NCBI RefSeq assembly: GCF_037975245.1
Contig: NC_092576.1
Location: 1,748,501-1,812,500 of the forward strand
From: Apostichopus japonicus
Lineage: Eukaryota; Echinodermata; Holothuroidea; Aspidochirotida; Stichopodidae
DNA length: 64,000 nt
Direction of reading: 5' to 3'
A program made the translations under genes and the position numbers. Each line of letters begins with the position of its first letter. Positions within the stretch are counted from its first letter, which is position 1. This document shows positions 34,001 through 46,670 of this stretch, piece after piece. The notes below the pieces were generated by a model that saw only the letters and a program-made list of their open reading frames with translations, did no database searches and was not told where the DNA came from.

Positions 34001-37000
34001 GTCCTTCCTTTGACAGGTATGATCTGCTGATGTCTGTGCTATCAGCAAAGAGACCAGCTCTCAGGTCAGATGTACAACAGGCCCTCAGATGGCGCTATGA
34101 CTTCCTGGAGGAAAACGACTTCCAGGACAGCGACCTTCTGTCTCACTCTGGTTCCTACGTGGAGAACAGATCCGCATCCGGCCGCGAGGACCAGTCCGAG
34201 ATAGTGGACCCGTTGGTCCAGAGGTTGATGGCCCCCGAGACCTTTGACCCTAGATATTACCAGCAAGAGGAGGACGAGACCAACGTCAGCCACGGCGGTG
34301 ATTTGCATGATGGGAATGGGTTCGATGGTGGCATGAATAGCCAGGGAAGTAGCACCCATAGAAGCCTCCACGACGATAAATGCTCCGTCAGCTCTCGCTC
34401 GCAATCCTCCACGGTCGGAAGAATATCCGGCAGGGACTACTACAGCGGTAACATTCCACCGGCTGACCAAATGTTCACACCGAACGGAGGTCAAAGGTCG
34501 AACCGAGGGTACTCTCACGGGCAGCCGTTGCATGGTGGACACCCACAACAGTCCCTGTCGAGACAGAACTTGATGCTCTCTGCTTCCCAGCCACACTTGC
34601 CAATAAATACAGACCCTTATGTGCATCCATACACAGAGGTTGAACACAGGTACTCCCCTTACATTATGAAGGACCAGATATATCATGCAGGTAACGGCGC
34701 CCTCTATTACCCGTCTATGAATCGCTTCCGCAACCACACAGAGTCCTACATACCGATGCTCTCCGACATCGAGGGGGGTAACTCGAGCGGTGCGGAGGTC
34801 AAAGGTCAAGCCGATACGACCCATTACGTCACGGCGTACGATACAGTAGGCAATCACAGCCAATTCTACTCAAGTGCAGTACAGTCGAACAGCTACTCTA
34901 GTGTACACACCCCAGTCTCTCCAGACCAGGCCATGCATATTCATAACTCTATAAATAATCGTGATGGTAGTTACGTTGCATCTCAACATGCCGCGGGTCT
35001 GGATCTGTCCCCGGGCCAAGTCCCCGAGTTTGGGCTCCGAGCAGATCAGTTCCATACCAGCACACCAAGGGGCAATAACTCAGACTTTGGCACGCATCAT
35101 CAAAGACACAATCCTGGTCTTCCCATTAATCAGTATTCATCAGTGAGTCCGACCAATCAGGCGGTCAGTCACGGGTCACATGGTCAGAGGCAGAGGTCGC
35201 CGTACGATGACGTCATCAACGGCATACATCACATCAAAGTCAAGGGAAATCATCACCACCAACCGGCACCCTTGGCCAAATCCACCCCTGACCTACGGAG
35301 GCTCTCTGCCATGGAGATTAACTTTGACCTTGATCCGGAGCTCGTGGCCAGCGAACTGGATTCCGACGAACAAGTGGAATATTACAAGAGGGTCTGCGGC
35401 TTTCTAAAGAGCTTGCCGACAAAGAAGAGGAAGCCAAGGAGGCTTAGGAACCGTCAGGGAAAGTCTAAGGAGACGGGAGAAAGTTTAGATGCTGAAGGTA
35501 AACCCCTTGGTAATGTGGATAAGATCTCGGAATACTCAAGGTCCACTGGTTCCCTCTTTGACACCTCCTTAAACGAGGACGTGTCCTACGAGAGCCACGG
35601 CTTTGCAGAATCGCCCCACGTCAAACTCCCCGTCGGGAGTCGGCCTGCCTCACAGCAGCAGGACAGACCTGAAACACTGACGAGAGAGAACATACTAGCC
35701 AACGGCAAAGAAGAGAAAGGGAGCGGCCCCATCCTGGACAGACCCCCCACGGGCCTTAACCGTACCCTCTCTCCCAGCCGACGTCGAAACCTGATACCGG
35801 ATGGCACCCCTCCCATTGCACCCATGACAGATAGCTTGAGGAGGTTTTTAGAAGACACCGAACAGGAGAGAGACAGTCCTGGGAAGGAAGGACAAAGCCG
35901 GGATGAAGAAATTATTTTAGAAGTGTAAGTTATACCTTTGTAGATAATACCTTTGTAGATAAGTTTGTTGTTTCTTTGTGCCCTTTTCACCTCTTTTATC
36001 AGATTTAGAGACAACTGAAGTTTGCATACCTCCTTTTTCCACAGCAAAATGAAGACTGATATGAACTTCTTAAAAAATTAAAATTTGATAATTTGTAGGT
36101 GGGGATTATTTTCCCTATTTTTAGTTTGCCAATTTGGTTGACCAATAGGATCACTGGATTCCTTGACTGATTTCTTTTCATATAATAAAAAGTAATTGTT
36201 TTGCTTTTATCTTTTATCTGGTAGGTCACCTGAAGATTTGTTGGAGGTTTCCTTTCACATTTAAACTTAGTAGTTTCTAGTTAGTCATCCGATAAACCCC
36301 TAAAACGTAGCTCAGATTAATGAGTGTAATATTTAAATATCAAAAGACAATAGACATGTATGCAATTTACATGATAACTGATTGTGATGGTTATTAAGAT
36401 CTATTACACATTGCTCTTGGACTGTCTAAACTTAAGAACAATAGTCTCACCTCAGGGAGTGGTCACACCACTGTCTTACCTCATCAGTTCATGTTTTGAA
36501 ACTATTTGGTAAATCTGAATCATCAGCAGGTTTATAGAAAGCGATTATCTACTGTAGAGGCAGTTATCAAACAAGTTATCACTTGTTTCCCACTGTCATG
36601 GGTAAAATTTTTGAAAGTTGAAACTTCAGCTTCCTAAAGAAAAAGTTGTGGAAAAGCCTTGGAAAGTTGATAGTCAGTTTCCAAAAGCATATGTGATGGA
36701 AGAGAGGAAAAAAGTTGAAATTCATGGAAAATGGATTGATTTTCCAAAAATGGAGCATAGCCCCATTTCCTCATGAACGTTTGCCAAATGTTACAATCTC
36801 TGGAAGGGGTCCTGGAATTGCCTCAGTTTGTCATAGAAGTTTACCTGCAAAGAAGTAGAGGAATCCTGTTTTCAGTCTTAAACCGTAACAAACCAACATT
36901 GGACAGTAATTGTTTTTACTGCGGTAAGGGCTCTCTTAACGAGGACTCGACATGAATTTCTTTTATTTTCTAAACAGCGTGGATGATGACGATGACGACC

Positions 37001-38179
37001 TGCGTCGGTACGAGGAACTCCTCTCGCATCGAGAGGAAGACTTAGAGGGGATGCATCTGCCAGGTGACACAGATGATGAGGTGAGAGAGGTTGTAGGTCA
37101 GAAGTTGTAGGTCAGGAAATGTGTTACTGTAAGGATCTGTACAAACTTGTTACTTTGGAAGAGGGCGTTGTGGTCAAGTGGTTAAGGCAATCTTTGGATC
37201 GCAGGTTTCACTCCTGACCAGATCATTACATTGAGTTCTCGGGCAAGGCACTTAATCTCAATTTCCTCGCTTCACCCAGGTGAATAAATGAAGGGGGGTG
37301 GGGGTATGGGGGTTACCTGTGAGGTAAGTTGAGAGGGCCATATTGTGGTTGCACCATATATGGGGTTTCTATTAAGACCTGCCAGATGTTTTGTTTATTT
37401 ATTCATAAAAGAATGAGATTTTGAAAGAAAACAGCCATAACGTAATTTTTTTTCCAACATATCATCTTACAACTCTTAAAGCCTATCCCAGAATTATAAT
37501 GTGAGACAATTCTTAGCTGGTCATAACTGGACCATTTTAGCATGTTTTACATACAAATAGGATTTCTGCAGGGAAACACTCGTCTGGCCACATTTCAGGG
37601 AAAGTGGAGATGTTTTAAAGGAGATGTTTTGGAGATTTTTGGAGATGTTTTGGAGGTGTTTTAATGAGATGTTTTAAAATCTGGCGACCCAGTCTATCAG
37701 AACTAATATTGAATGTTAATCTTTTCTTCCAGAGTTGAGATAATCCAGAATCATAAAATAGACTTTGTATAAATTGTTCATTCTTTGTCTTCTGTTTGTT
37801 CACTAACTCATTTCTCTGTCGATAATTCTAGGAGGAAGACCTCATGGAACACGAGGCGTTCCTGAATCAAGTCTCTTCGATCGAGAGACAGCAAGATCGG
37901 ACCAGACACGAGGCAAACCAGATCGCCGCCCAGAATAACATACGGATCGGCCAGGCGGACGAACTGCTCAGAAAGCTGAGCCAGGACGACCACCACGAAG
38001 ACGGGCCGCCCAGTCTACACCTCTCAGACGAGGGCGCCATTCTGGACGGGATGTCCATTGAGGACGTCGGCGAACACGGCAGTTCCATAGCCACGGAGAG
38101 GGAGAGCGTCGAGAGCGGTGTCGGGATGCAGTTCAAGAGGGAGAGAAGTTTGGTCGGCAGGTATCAGGCGAATGTCTAA
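25045..38179 (+). CDS. SEC14/CRAL-TRIO and spectrin-repeat protein, 13 exons, 1308 aa
   Basis: Exons: 25045-25069, 26430-26510, 27098-27221, 27710-27809, 28819-28965, 29836-29952, 30367-30527, 31083-31332, 32368-32685, 33272-33516, 34017-35924, 36978-37080, 37832-38179. All junctions are GT-AG, phases match, and the 3927 bases form one frame. The first donor is GTGAGT after GAAAATGG...AAAT. Residues ~27-198 form a SEC14/CRAL-TRIO domain (GGRDLDGRPIISFP, LAFVADLRFSSVEF, FYAIQPQ, LLTDLGGYLQYSHLAWVKF). Residues ~199-523 are helical spectrin-like repeats. Exon 11 (1.9 kb) encodes a long Ser/His/Gln-rich disordered region with a basic patch (KKRKPRRLRNRQGK). The end has an acidic run (VDDDDDDLRRYEEL) and a coiled coil. 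The N-terminal order matches MCF2/PLEKHG4/SESTD1 proteins, which act in lipid binding and Rho signalling, but no DH or PH domain is present. The 31332 donor (GTTGAT) is weak. Confidence 0.9.
27461..27586. repeat. 22-bp minisatellite in intron 3
   Basis: Five copies of TATTGTCCTCATGAGGTCCT-like units; the later copies are diverged. The core CCTCATGAGG is self-complementary. Confidence 0.85.
29090..29400. repeat. Tandem duplication rich in ACACCATTG words, intron 5
   Basis: Two related blocks (about 29091-29230 and 29227-29400) share CCAAATTGTTCACAC, ACAGTTGACACCATTGT, TTGTCATGTTTGTT and ACACTGCTGGTCT in the same order. Smaller ACACCATTG repeats occur within each. Confidence 0.75.
37160..37390 (+). 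mobile_element. tRNA-derived SINE in intron 12
   Basis: The A-box-like TGGTCAAGTGGTTAAGG (37171-37187) and B-box-like GGTTTCACTCC (37204-37214) are spaced as in a tRNA promoter. A tRNA-unrelated body follows with TCTCGGGCAAGGCACTTAAT and CACCCAGGTGAATAAATG, words I recognise from marine-invertebrate SINEs. The tRNA part does not fold as an intact tRNA, and no clear poly-A or target duplication is visible. Confidence 0.7.
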
Positions 38180-38440
38180 GACTTCTCCAGAAGTTTGTTT
38201 TTCCATTATTTTCTGTCATTTCTTGGGAAATCAGGTAGACATATAAGGTGTAAGGTGCTTTTTAAAGGGTAAATAGTTTCTTAGGAGCAAAGTGACTTTT
38301 AAGTAGTTTTATTTGTGATTCATCAATCTGTGCAAAGAGAAGTTTGATAGATATGGATTTCTTCGATCAGACTAAAAAATTTGAGTCGCCAGAGTTTTAA
38401 GCATTTTGGAAAAGAATTTTCGAGAAGAGAACGAATAAAA
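38180..38440 (+). terminator. 3' UTR start of the SEC14-spectrin gene with AATAAA at 38434-38439
   Basis: AATAAA lies 255 bp after the TAA stop. It is a reasonable polyadenylation signal, but a longer 3' UTR is possible. Confidence 0.4.
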
Positions 38441-41400
38441 TATTGGAGCATCTGTCAGATTAAGCTGGTTTGGATAAAAATTAGAAAGAAATTATTATTT
38501 CCTTGAGATCTGTTTGATGGATGGACCATTAGACTCGGGATGAAAAGTCTGTGGGACCTCCAGCAAGTTTTTAGTGTAAACATTATCATGTCACAGCTCA
38601 CTTTGATTTGCAGTTTTCTTAGAACTGTATCGGAGAAATAACTTAAATCCTTTTACCCTGTAGAATGCAAACTTCTTCTTACTCGATTTAAGTTTTAGCT
38701 TTAGTCGCATTTTTTAAATTTAAATGGTCTATTTATAAGAATCCTGTACAGACTTGTTGCTAATACTGGTGTAGTTATTGGCCTGATCTGGTCTGTCTGG
38801 AAAATGTTTCTTCAATTCATATTTGAAACGTGAGGTTTTCGTGAACGAACACTGTGTAAATTTGTAAGCAGGTATTACTGCACACAACTAGTATACCTGC
38901 AGTGGTGGAGGGGTGTTGCCTAGCAACAAGAAATATTTTAGTACTTATACAAGACTGGAATGGGCATTTTAATGTTCACAAGTGACCAGTGCTAACTTTT
39001 TTTTTTTTTTTGGTCACATTCCTAAATCGTTACCTTGAGATATAAAAAAACTTGCCACACTAATTTTCTCGTAATACAATTTCTTCAATTTTCTTTCCCA
39101 GTTTGCTGATCAGTTTTGGGGAATGTGTCCCTAAACCAAGTTAGCAATTGCAAAAAAAAATGGTGCTCCTTTAACTTATAGCAAAGAGCATCTTACTTGA
39201 CAAGAAGAGAACTAAACTATGTCTAGTCTGTCATTTCTGCATCGTGAAAACTGACACACTGCCCTCTATATGCATCCTGAATAATTACACTGCCCTCTAT
39301 AATTTTCAGGACCATTCATTAATCACTACTTTCCTATTTATAACTTAAAAAATTAAATACTTTGCCAAAAAATTTGTGCTAATTTGGACATATCTTTACC
39401 TTGAACCCACTTCTAAGTATTCATTTTATTCGTTTATTTATGTTTAATTTAATGTTGTTGCATTGTGTGTCAGCCAAGTAACCAGTTTGAAACTCAGGTA
39501 TCATATAAAATAAGGAAAACAATAACATAAGGCTGACATTGTTTTGGGATTTGGTGATGGTTTGAAATAAGAATCTCCAGGACAACATCTCAGCACATCC
39601 CTGTTAGTGTAAAATTGTAGGCCACTTTGTTTATATACAATATTTTGCAGGCCAGAATTTGGCCAAAGGACTACTGCTGTAGGACAACCATTCTACATAC
39701 AGCAAACAGAGGAATGGGGTGGAGGATTAGAAAGATTTGATTGGTTCCTATGGAAACTATAAAAAAACTATCAATTCACTGATCAATGTTGTTTTCAACT
39801 GTATGATTTATTTAAGCAACCCAGAATTTTGCCATTTAAAAGTGTTTCTTTCTATTGTTGACCTAAGAATCGAATTTCATTCATCCCTGCATTACTTTGT
39901 TAACTTTTAAGTCTCCACCTAAACACCTTCCAGGATTGATTATTTAGTTAATTAATTAATCTGTTTACTATCAGTTGTGCAATGTCATCAGTCTCACCGT
40001 GTCTTGTATTTTGTATTTATTTTTGTTTTTCTTGTTGCTTGTGTTGGAGACATTTGTTTATTTGTAAAGGTACATGGATTAACCTTTGGATCGTGAACCA
40101 TCTCCAGGTTCGTTTTAGTAGAGTAACACAGTGCTCTGTTGTTCAGCTTTGTCTCTATAACAACAGGTGGGACAATTATTGACGTTTCATTCCCTTTGGG
40201 GTAAATAGCTCTCTTTGTTTTTTTGGTTCTCACAGGGAACAGCAGTATCAAAAGGTGAAAGAATATTAGACTGATTGTCTAAGTAATCGCCTGATGATGA
40301 CATTTTCCTAAATTTTTACCAAAGCTGTTATTTTTGTTAATTTTTTTTTTCCATTTGGTGGTAACAATAGGATTTGTTACTTTGGAACTATTGTTACATT
40401 ATGCTTTAACCTTAAAACACCTTATGTTGCAAGGGAAGCTGTGCTATCTGTTGCCTTGACGATTTCAAATTGCGGACTTGCTGCCAATTTATCTGATGAA
40501 TATGTGCTATTGTTACACACCCCCCCCCCCCCACTGTGGCTCATACATCTAGGATCCTGTCCCTTTTCAAAATTTTGTCAAGCTCTTATTTTACGGCAGA
40601 ACTTGTCCTTGATATCTCCATGTTTTGTCACTAAATCTTTTTACCTTCTCGTTGATTGAAATTGTAAATTTATACCCAAAGAATTTCCAGGTTCCATACA
40701 CTGTATTATTTCAAAAAGGTCCCAATGTTTTCCTTGTAACATGTTTTTTTGTTATTAGTTTGTTAGTTTTGTATGTTTTGCACATACTTATTAAGAGTTA
40801 ATGTATAAAGTATTGTTTGTATGCACAATGGCCAAAGGTGCCAGTTTATACAACTTCTCACAATTTCTGAGATGGGAAGTCTATTCCTGCACACCTTGAT
40901 GTTGTAAAAATCTTTGAAAAATTTCCACTTTGTAGATGAATTTTTTTTTTTTTACTACGAACATGATAAAGATAATGCAGTGCTCGCTGTGAACAGATGG
41001 TTCATATCATGTGCAAATTGGCCATGATGGAGAGATCGGTCTCTGCGAGGGCAGGGATTTGAAAAATTCCATCACTCTCACCTATGAACATGCTAAAATA
41101 TAAGGAGCTAATTCACCCATGACCTTTGTAGTACTTACATGTATCCTTTTTCCTTGTGCTAAGGAATTATAAACACTAAATGCATCTCCTTGTAAAAGTT
41201 GCATGCATGTATTCGACTTTGAAGTACTGAGAATTCTATAGCTATTTTTGTACACATTGTCTATATATCCACACTCTACACACATGTGAAAGTTGTGTTG
41301 TTGTTTTTTGGTATAGTAATACTTATAGTAAGATCTTGACCCATATATTATCCTCATTGTTACTATATATCCAAGGGGAGGAATTATTTGTCTCTTTATT

Positions 41401-42429
41401 CAATGCAAAGAAAAATTTGAATTCATGTTACACCCCTTGTACAGGAAATGTTCTCCCAAGTCTACTACTTAATTGCTAATGGATTCTCTTGCACCGTTTA
41501 CCAAACAATATTACTGTTTTTTTTCTGTTTCGGACACACATGTGAGTGAAACTTTTCATGATAGTACTTAACCATATTATGTATAATTATTAATAATTTA
41601 GCTAATATATTATACTCATAGCTGCTTATATCCACATGTAGAATATCTTCCTTTTCCCTTCTTCTTATCTTTCTCAATTCAAAGATTAAATACATGTTAG
41701 TTTTTGGACAGGAAAGTGTCCTGTGTAAATGTGTTTGGATGTTTTCACACCGCCGTCCGCACTCTGTTACCATGTTCCACACGCATGTGCCAGTCATCTA
41801 TAGTAATCTATTACCTATAACAACATCTCTATGTATTATACTCGTTGTTACGGTATCCAAGTAGAGAATTTCATCTCCTTTCCATCTTCTCATTCTCAAT
41901 TTAAATATTGAATTCACGTTTCTCCTTGGGCAGGAAAGTTTCCAGAGGAAATTTGTTTGGATAATGAATGTATTCATGGTAGGATGTCTGCATAATGTTA
42001 AACCTTTATCGGATTGAACGGGCCCTTATTTTAGGTGTGGGCCCAGCAGCAGGTATATCCAGAGTAGCCTCTGGCACAATGTAGGTGTAAGGATGAGAAA
42101 GGTAAATATGCTTTGAAGGTAAAGGTGTGGTTAAACACTACGACTTCAAGATGGGTATATGCATATATCATATATACATCATCAATAGTTTGAAATCGTT
42201 AGTGATTCATTGCAAGCGACACTTTTGTCTCACGACATGTTGATTTGAAGGAGCAGTTTAAAAGTGGGTGAAGTGCTTCCAAAGAGTAACTCACTTCTAT
42301 AGTAACCCATACAATCGGCATGGCAACAGGCATTTCAAATTTGTTAAGGGTGGGGGGTAAGGAGGCAGTAAAATGTATCCCGTTGTTATCAGGATGAATA
42401 TTATAATTATTTTTATAAGTAGTAGTAGT

Positions 42430-42990
42430 AGAGAGCAGTTGCAGCTGGTTGACAGATTAAATGATTGCTTTGATCGATTGGTCAGTATTAAACTAGATTG
42501 TGATGGATTTATTTATTGGTTGAGAAATTATCTGGAATGTTTGATTGATTGATGAATTATTGATTGGTTGATTTATCATCTGGTAGATCAGTTGATTAAT
42601 TAATTAATCAGTTACTTTAACAGATGATTGATGGATAATCCATTGAAGGACTGTTAAATGAACTCAATGAAAAAAACATTGATTGATCCATCGGTTATAT
42701 GGATAGATTGATTGATTGTTATATTTTTATTGATTAAGTTTATTTTATACCATTCATTGATTGATCAGCCGCTTGGATTGATAATTGGTCCATTACCTAT
42801 TGATTTGTTGACTGATTAGACAATTCACTCAAGCAACGATCCATTGATTGATTGATTGATCAGTTATTTTGACTCATCGACTGATTGAATATATATACAT
42901 AGTTATACAATGTTGCATCAAATAACTGTATTGACAATTGAATGATCTGTTCATTCAGATCAGATTGACTGACTGATTGATTTCCGGCTG
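42430..42990. repeat. Degenerate GATT/TTGA tetranucleotide repeat
   Basis: About 560 bp dominated by GATTGATTGATT and TGATTGAT words in imperfect phase, with short interruptions. Confidence 0.8.
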
Positions 42991-45900
42991 CCAAAAAAAA
43001 AGCGATTTGAGTTTTGTGGAGTACTACGTGAGTCATTTAAATAACATAAGTGCAACCTTTAAGACATTGGTTGTGTCCATATAACATTCACAACAAGCTG
43101 AGACGAACATTTTGCAAGAAAGGGGCCATTCTTACACATATTTTATATTACTGTGTATATATGAAGTATAAAACACAAATATGCTTTTGTGTCACTATGT
43201 TTTATATTTAATGAAAGATAACCTAATGACACAAGAAAATTATATCTGATTTCACAATGAAACAGTCAGAAAAACTTTTGCAGTTTGGATACCAAAGTAA
43301 CAACCCATTTCTACATTTGCATTATTGATCAATGCATACATCATTACATATTAATTCAGTGTCATTAGCGTAGATCGAAAACCAATCCACTCAGCTGTGG
43401 GTCGCTAAATTATAACTTTCTCCATTCAAGTAGAGATTAATTTTTAGTTTTGACTTTCATAATTTTCAACAGAATTTGCTTTCAAACAAAATAGTGTGAT
43501 TAATTAAAAGAGAGAAGTTTCTAAAATGATTTAAAAAAAAAAAAAGTTCGAAAGAAAATAGCTTACATTTTATGATCTAGTGTAGAGTTTTTATTTATTC
43601 AGTATATAGAGCAAGAGCAACTATTATTCTTTTTTATTTATTTCCTAGTTCGTATACTCTTTTATTTCTTATTTGAGGAAGTGGGGTGGTAAGGGGGGGG
43701 GTGTGTGAAGGAAGTGGTCTTTTTGGGATAGGTCAGTTTTTACAAGGGATTTTTCGGTTTGCCTTATGTTGGTAATATTATAACTTTTATAGAGTAACAG
43801 TGACTATTTTTCAAATAATTTTTGAATATCAACTTTCAAATGTCTTACAACGGCAGATTCAATATCCCCTTCCCCCCATCCATTTTAATTTTAACTACAT
43901 CATTTTTATTATTTCAATTCACAAATGGGATCGAAACAATTGTTTGGAGAGATGGTAATTATTTGAATATTTATTAAAATGTGTTAGATTAGCAAATTGT
44001 CCTTACATCAAGTGAGGATTTGAGGGTGGGGGAGGGGCAAGGTAGTGGTTTCAAGATTCAGATTTAAATTCTGTTAAGACTTGATCAATATTTGTTTCAA
44101 AATTTTGGATCGTCTTCAATCCTATTCATCTGTTATAAATGTCATTGTGGCCGTTATGACCAAATGACTGCTTAATTTAATTTTCATTTCAGTAATTATT
44201 CAGACTTAGTGAAAATCTTACAACTCCTCATTAGGTGTTTCTGCTTACTTTCATTCTTTTATTTTTTTATTTTTTTCATTCTACTGTTTGTAACAAAACT
44301 GATCAAATTTTAAAATATTAAAATTTGATAGAAAAGTGATGTATGGATTTGAAGTATTCAATAATAATAATAATAATAACATGTGAGCAAACTTATTATT
44401 ATTATAAGAATTCAATCTTTCTTTCAAAAATGTTAGTATTCATTGTTTTTTGACTTGCTTCAATCTGGCTGTATTCTGTTTGTTTTATTTTTTATCTATT
44501 CCTTTTTATTTTATTTTATTTTATTTTATTCATTTACTTTTTTGAGGGCTTACTGTGTTGAAAGGGATGATATGGGTTCTAATGTTAGTTTCTGATTGGA
44601 TTTGTTGTATACTGTTTGAAAACTCATTTGTTTATTCTTGGGGGGGGGGGTGAAGGGGAGTGGTTGATCATTACAAAGATTTCATCAAATAATATAAACA
44701 GTACACACATTACTGGTAAGTTTAAAAAGTCGCTCGACGTCACAACTAAGTCATGCCCATTTCTTGATGATGTTCTAAAAGTTCGCTCTTAATTCCTTTT
44801 TACATTTTTTTTTTTCTTTTATTTTAACTTTTTATCACCTATGACTGAATGTGAATGTTGAATTTACTAAATTCTAAAATCAGCAAGTGAGAGTTGCATT
44901 GACTGAAATTTTCTAGTTTGCTAAAAGGTTTTTAAGTAGAATCTTATGAAAATAGCAATTGTTTTAAATTGATGCTATATTTTATCCTGAAAATTTCATT
45001 CGTTATAGACAACTAAATAATTTCATCGTTGATAAACAGGGTAGGATGATAAAGTATGCAAGCGTATTATGGTGGCGTGAAAAAGAGTCTTATTATTTCT
45101 TACGTCATAGAGACAGTTAATAATTATATATTAATCATTTACAATTACTTTGTCGGGGAGGCAGTGGCGAGGGGAATTTTTGATGTAAACCAACATTTTT
45201 AAGCAAGTAGACTTGAAGAACAAAACTTTCATGTAATTTTTCCCTATTATTGCTGGAGATTAAGAAATAAAAATTTCTGGCCCATAACCGGTTTTCTCTC
45301 TGTCTTGTTTGTTTGTTTGTTAGTGTTTTTTTTGGGGGGGGGGTGTTGTTTTTCTTCTCTTATTCTTTGAGATTCTTTGGTATGGAAACGTTAACAAGTG
45401 CTGCCAAAATGTTAAGATCTTTCTATAAACATGTTTAAATTTAAACTTGATGAAATTTACTAGGTCTACATAAGAGAAGATTTTGTTGTAAAATGATCAC
45501 TTTTAAAGAAATGTGTACGAAAAATATTTTACAAAAAAGTAAACTTTAAAGGGATACTCCAGGGGCACGCGCACTACAATAAAAAAAAAACGCATCTATC
45601 CTGATGGCATCACAGACCGCCTACCGTGATTCACTCCAGTGACGTGAACAGTATTTGAATGGTGTGTGTGTAAGGTGGGGATGAGGCGGTGCAAATCCCA
45701 AATTTCCCCAGACTGATTCAGATAAAGGGCTGAACTATTGTGGAAGGGCCAGGGAGATTTAAGGATTTCATCCTGGGTCCTGGGTGGCCTTTGGATCGTT
45801 GACGGTGACTCCCATGTAGGTGGTATGTGTGTGTGTGGGGGGGGGGGCTCTTCCCCCAGAAGGAAAAAAAAATATGCCACTGATTGACTTCCTGAAATAA

Positions 45901-46471
45901 TCCAGACTTTAGCCGTACAAGCAACGTAGGACTTTTCGTTTTAGTTATCATATCTTGAGTTAAACAGGAACAAAATACTGCGATGGGGAATTTCAACTAA
46001 CTGCGAAATATCTTCCCTTTAATATTATATGTATATTGTTATAATGTCTGCCTCTGGAAGTTCCCCATAAATCAATAAAATAAATAAAAATATAAAGAGC
46101 GTGGTCCACATTCTGCAATATGTCATTCTGCGGTTGGCTGTCTGCGTGAGAGGGTTCGAAGGAATCATACACAAATCGGTGAATTTGAAAGTCCGTAACA
46201 CGTGATGTTTAAATTCAACATCATAACCTACTTCGTCTTCAATACCTCTTCATTTTCTTCGGTATTTTTCTGGAGATATTTTAGCGTAATTCAACATTTT
46301 GTGGGAAGTTGCTTAGTAATACAGTGACATTTTTAACATTCCAACGGCCCCCGGAACGTTTCTATATGGTTTGCCCGCAAATTTCGTAACTTTTAACCGA
46401 AAGTGCCGAGAGGATTAATCATTGGTTACGAGTCATTTTGTGGTTTATTTCTTCAGATCAAACTCACATTG

Positions 46472-46670
46472 TCCTAAATATTGGAAGCCGTTTTAACGTT
46501 TGCCTCAGCTCTATTCTACTTATGTAGAATTAATTCCACTTTAGAACACAAATTGCACTAAAGTGGTCATATTTTCACCGAAAGCTTTCTTGTGATTTAA
46601 TCAAGTGGAGTAATTACTACTTAAGTAGAACTTAAAGAGGCAAATGTTTCAAACGGCTCCAAGTTTAGGA
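46472..46670. repeat. 199-bp foldback (long imperfect inverted repeat)
   Basis: The left arm starts TCCTAAATATTGGAAGCCG and continues TTTGCCTC...TTCTACTTA...CCACTT. The right arm, read as complement, starts TCCTAAACTTGGAGCCG and follows the same order. About 60-65 bp of each arm pair at roughly 75-80%, around a ~60-bp loop. It could be a MITE or a long hairpin transcript source. No clear target duplication. Confidence 0.7.

Noticed and set aside
34066-34863. 265-codon minus-strand frame
   Set aside because: It lies antisense to exon 11 of the SEC14-spectrin gene, whose plus-strand frame is supported by splice phase. The antisense frame is a by-product of codon bias.
45164-45890. hAT-like element from CAGTGGCG to TGCCACTG
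   Set aside because: The ends resemble the family, but the flanking 8 bp differ and the inner terminal bases do not pair, so boundaries are unsupported.
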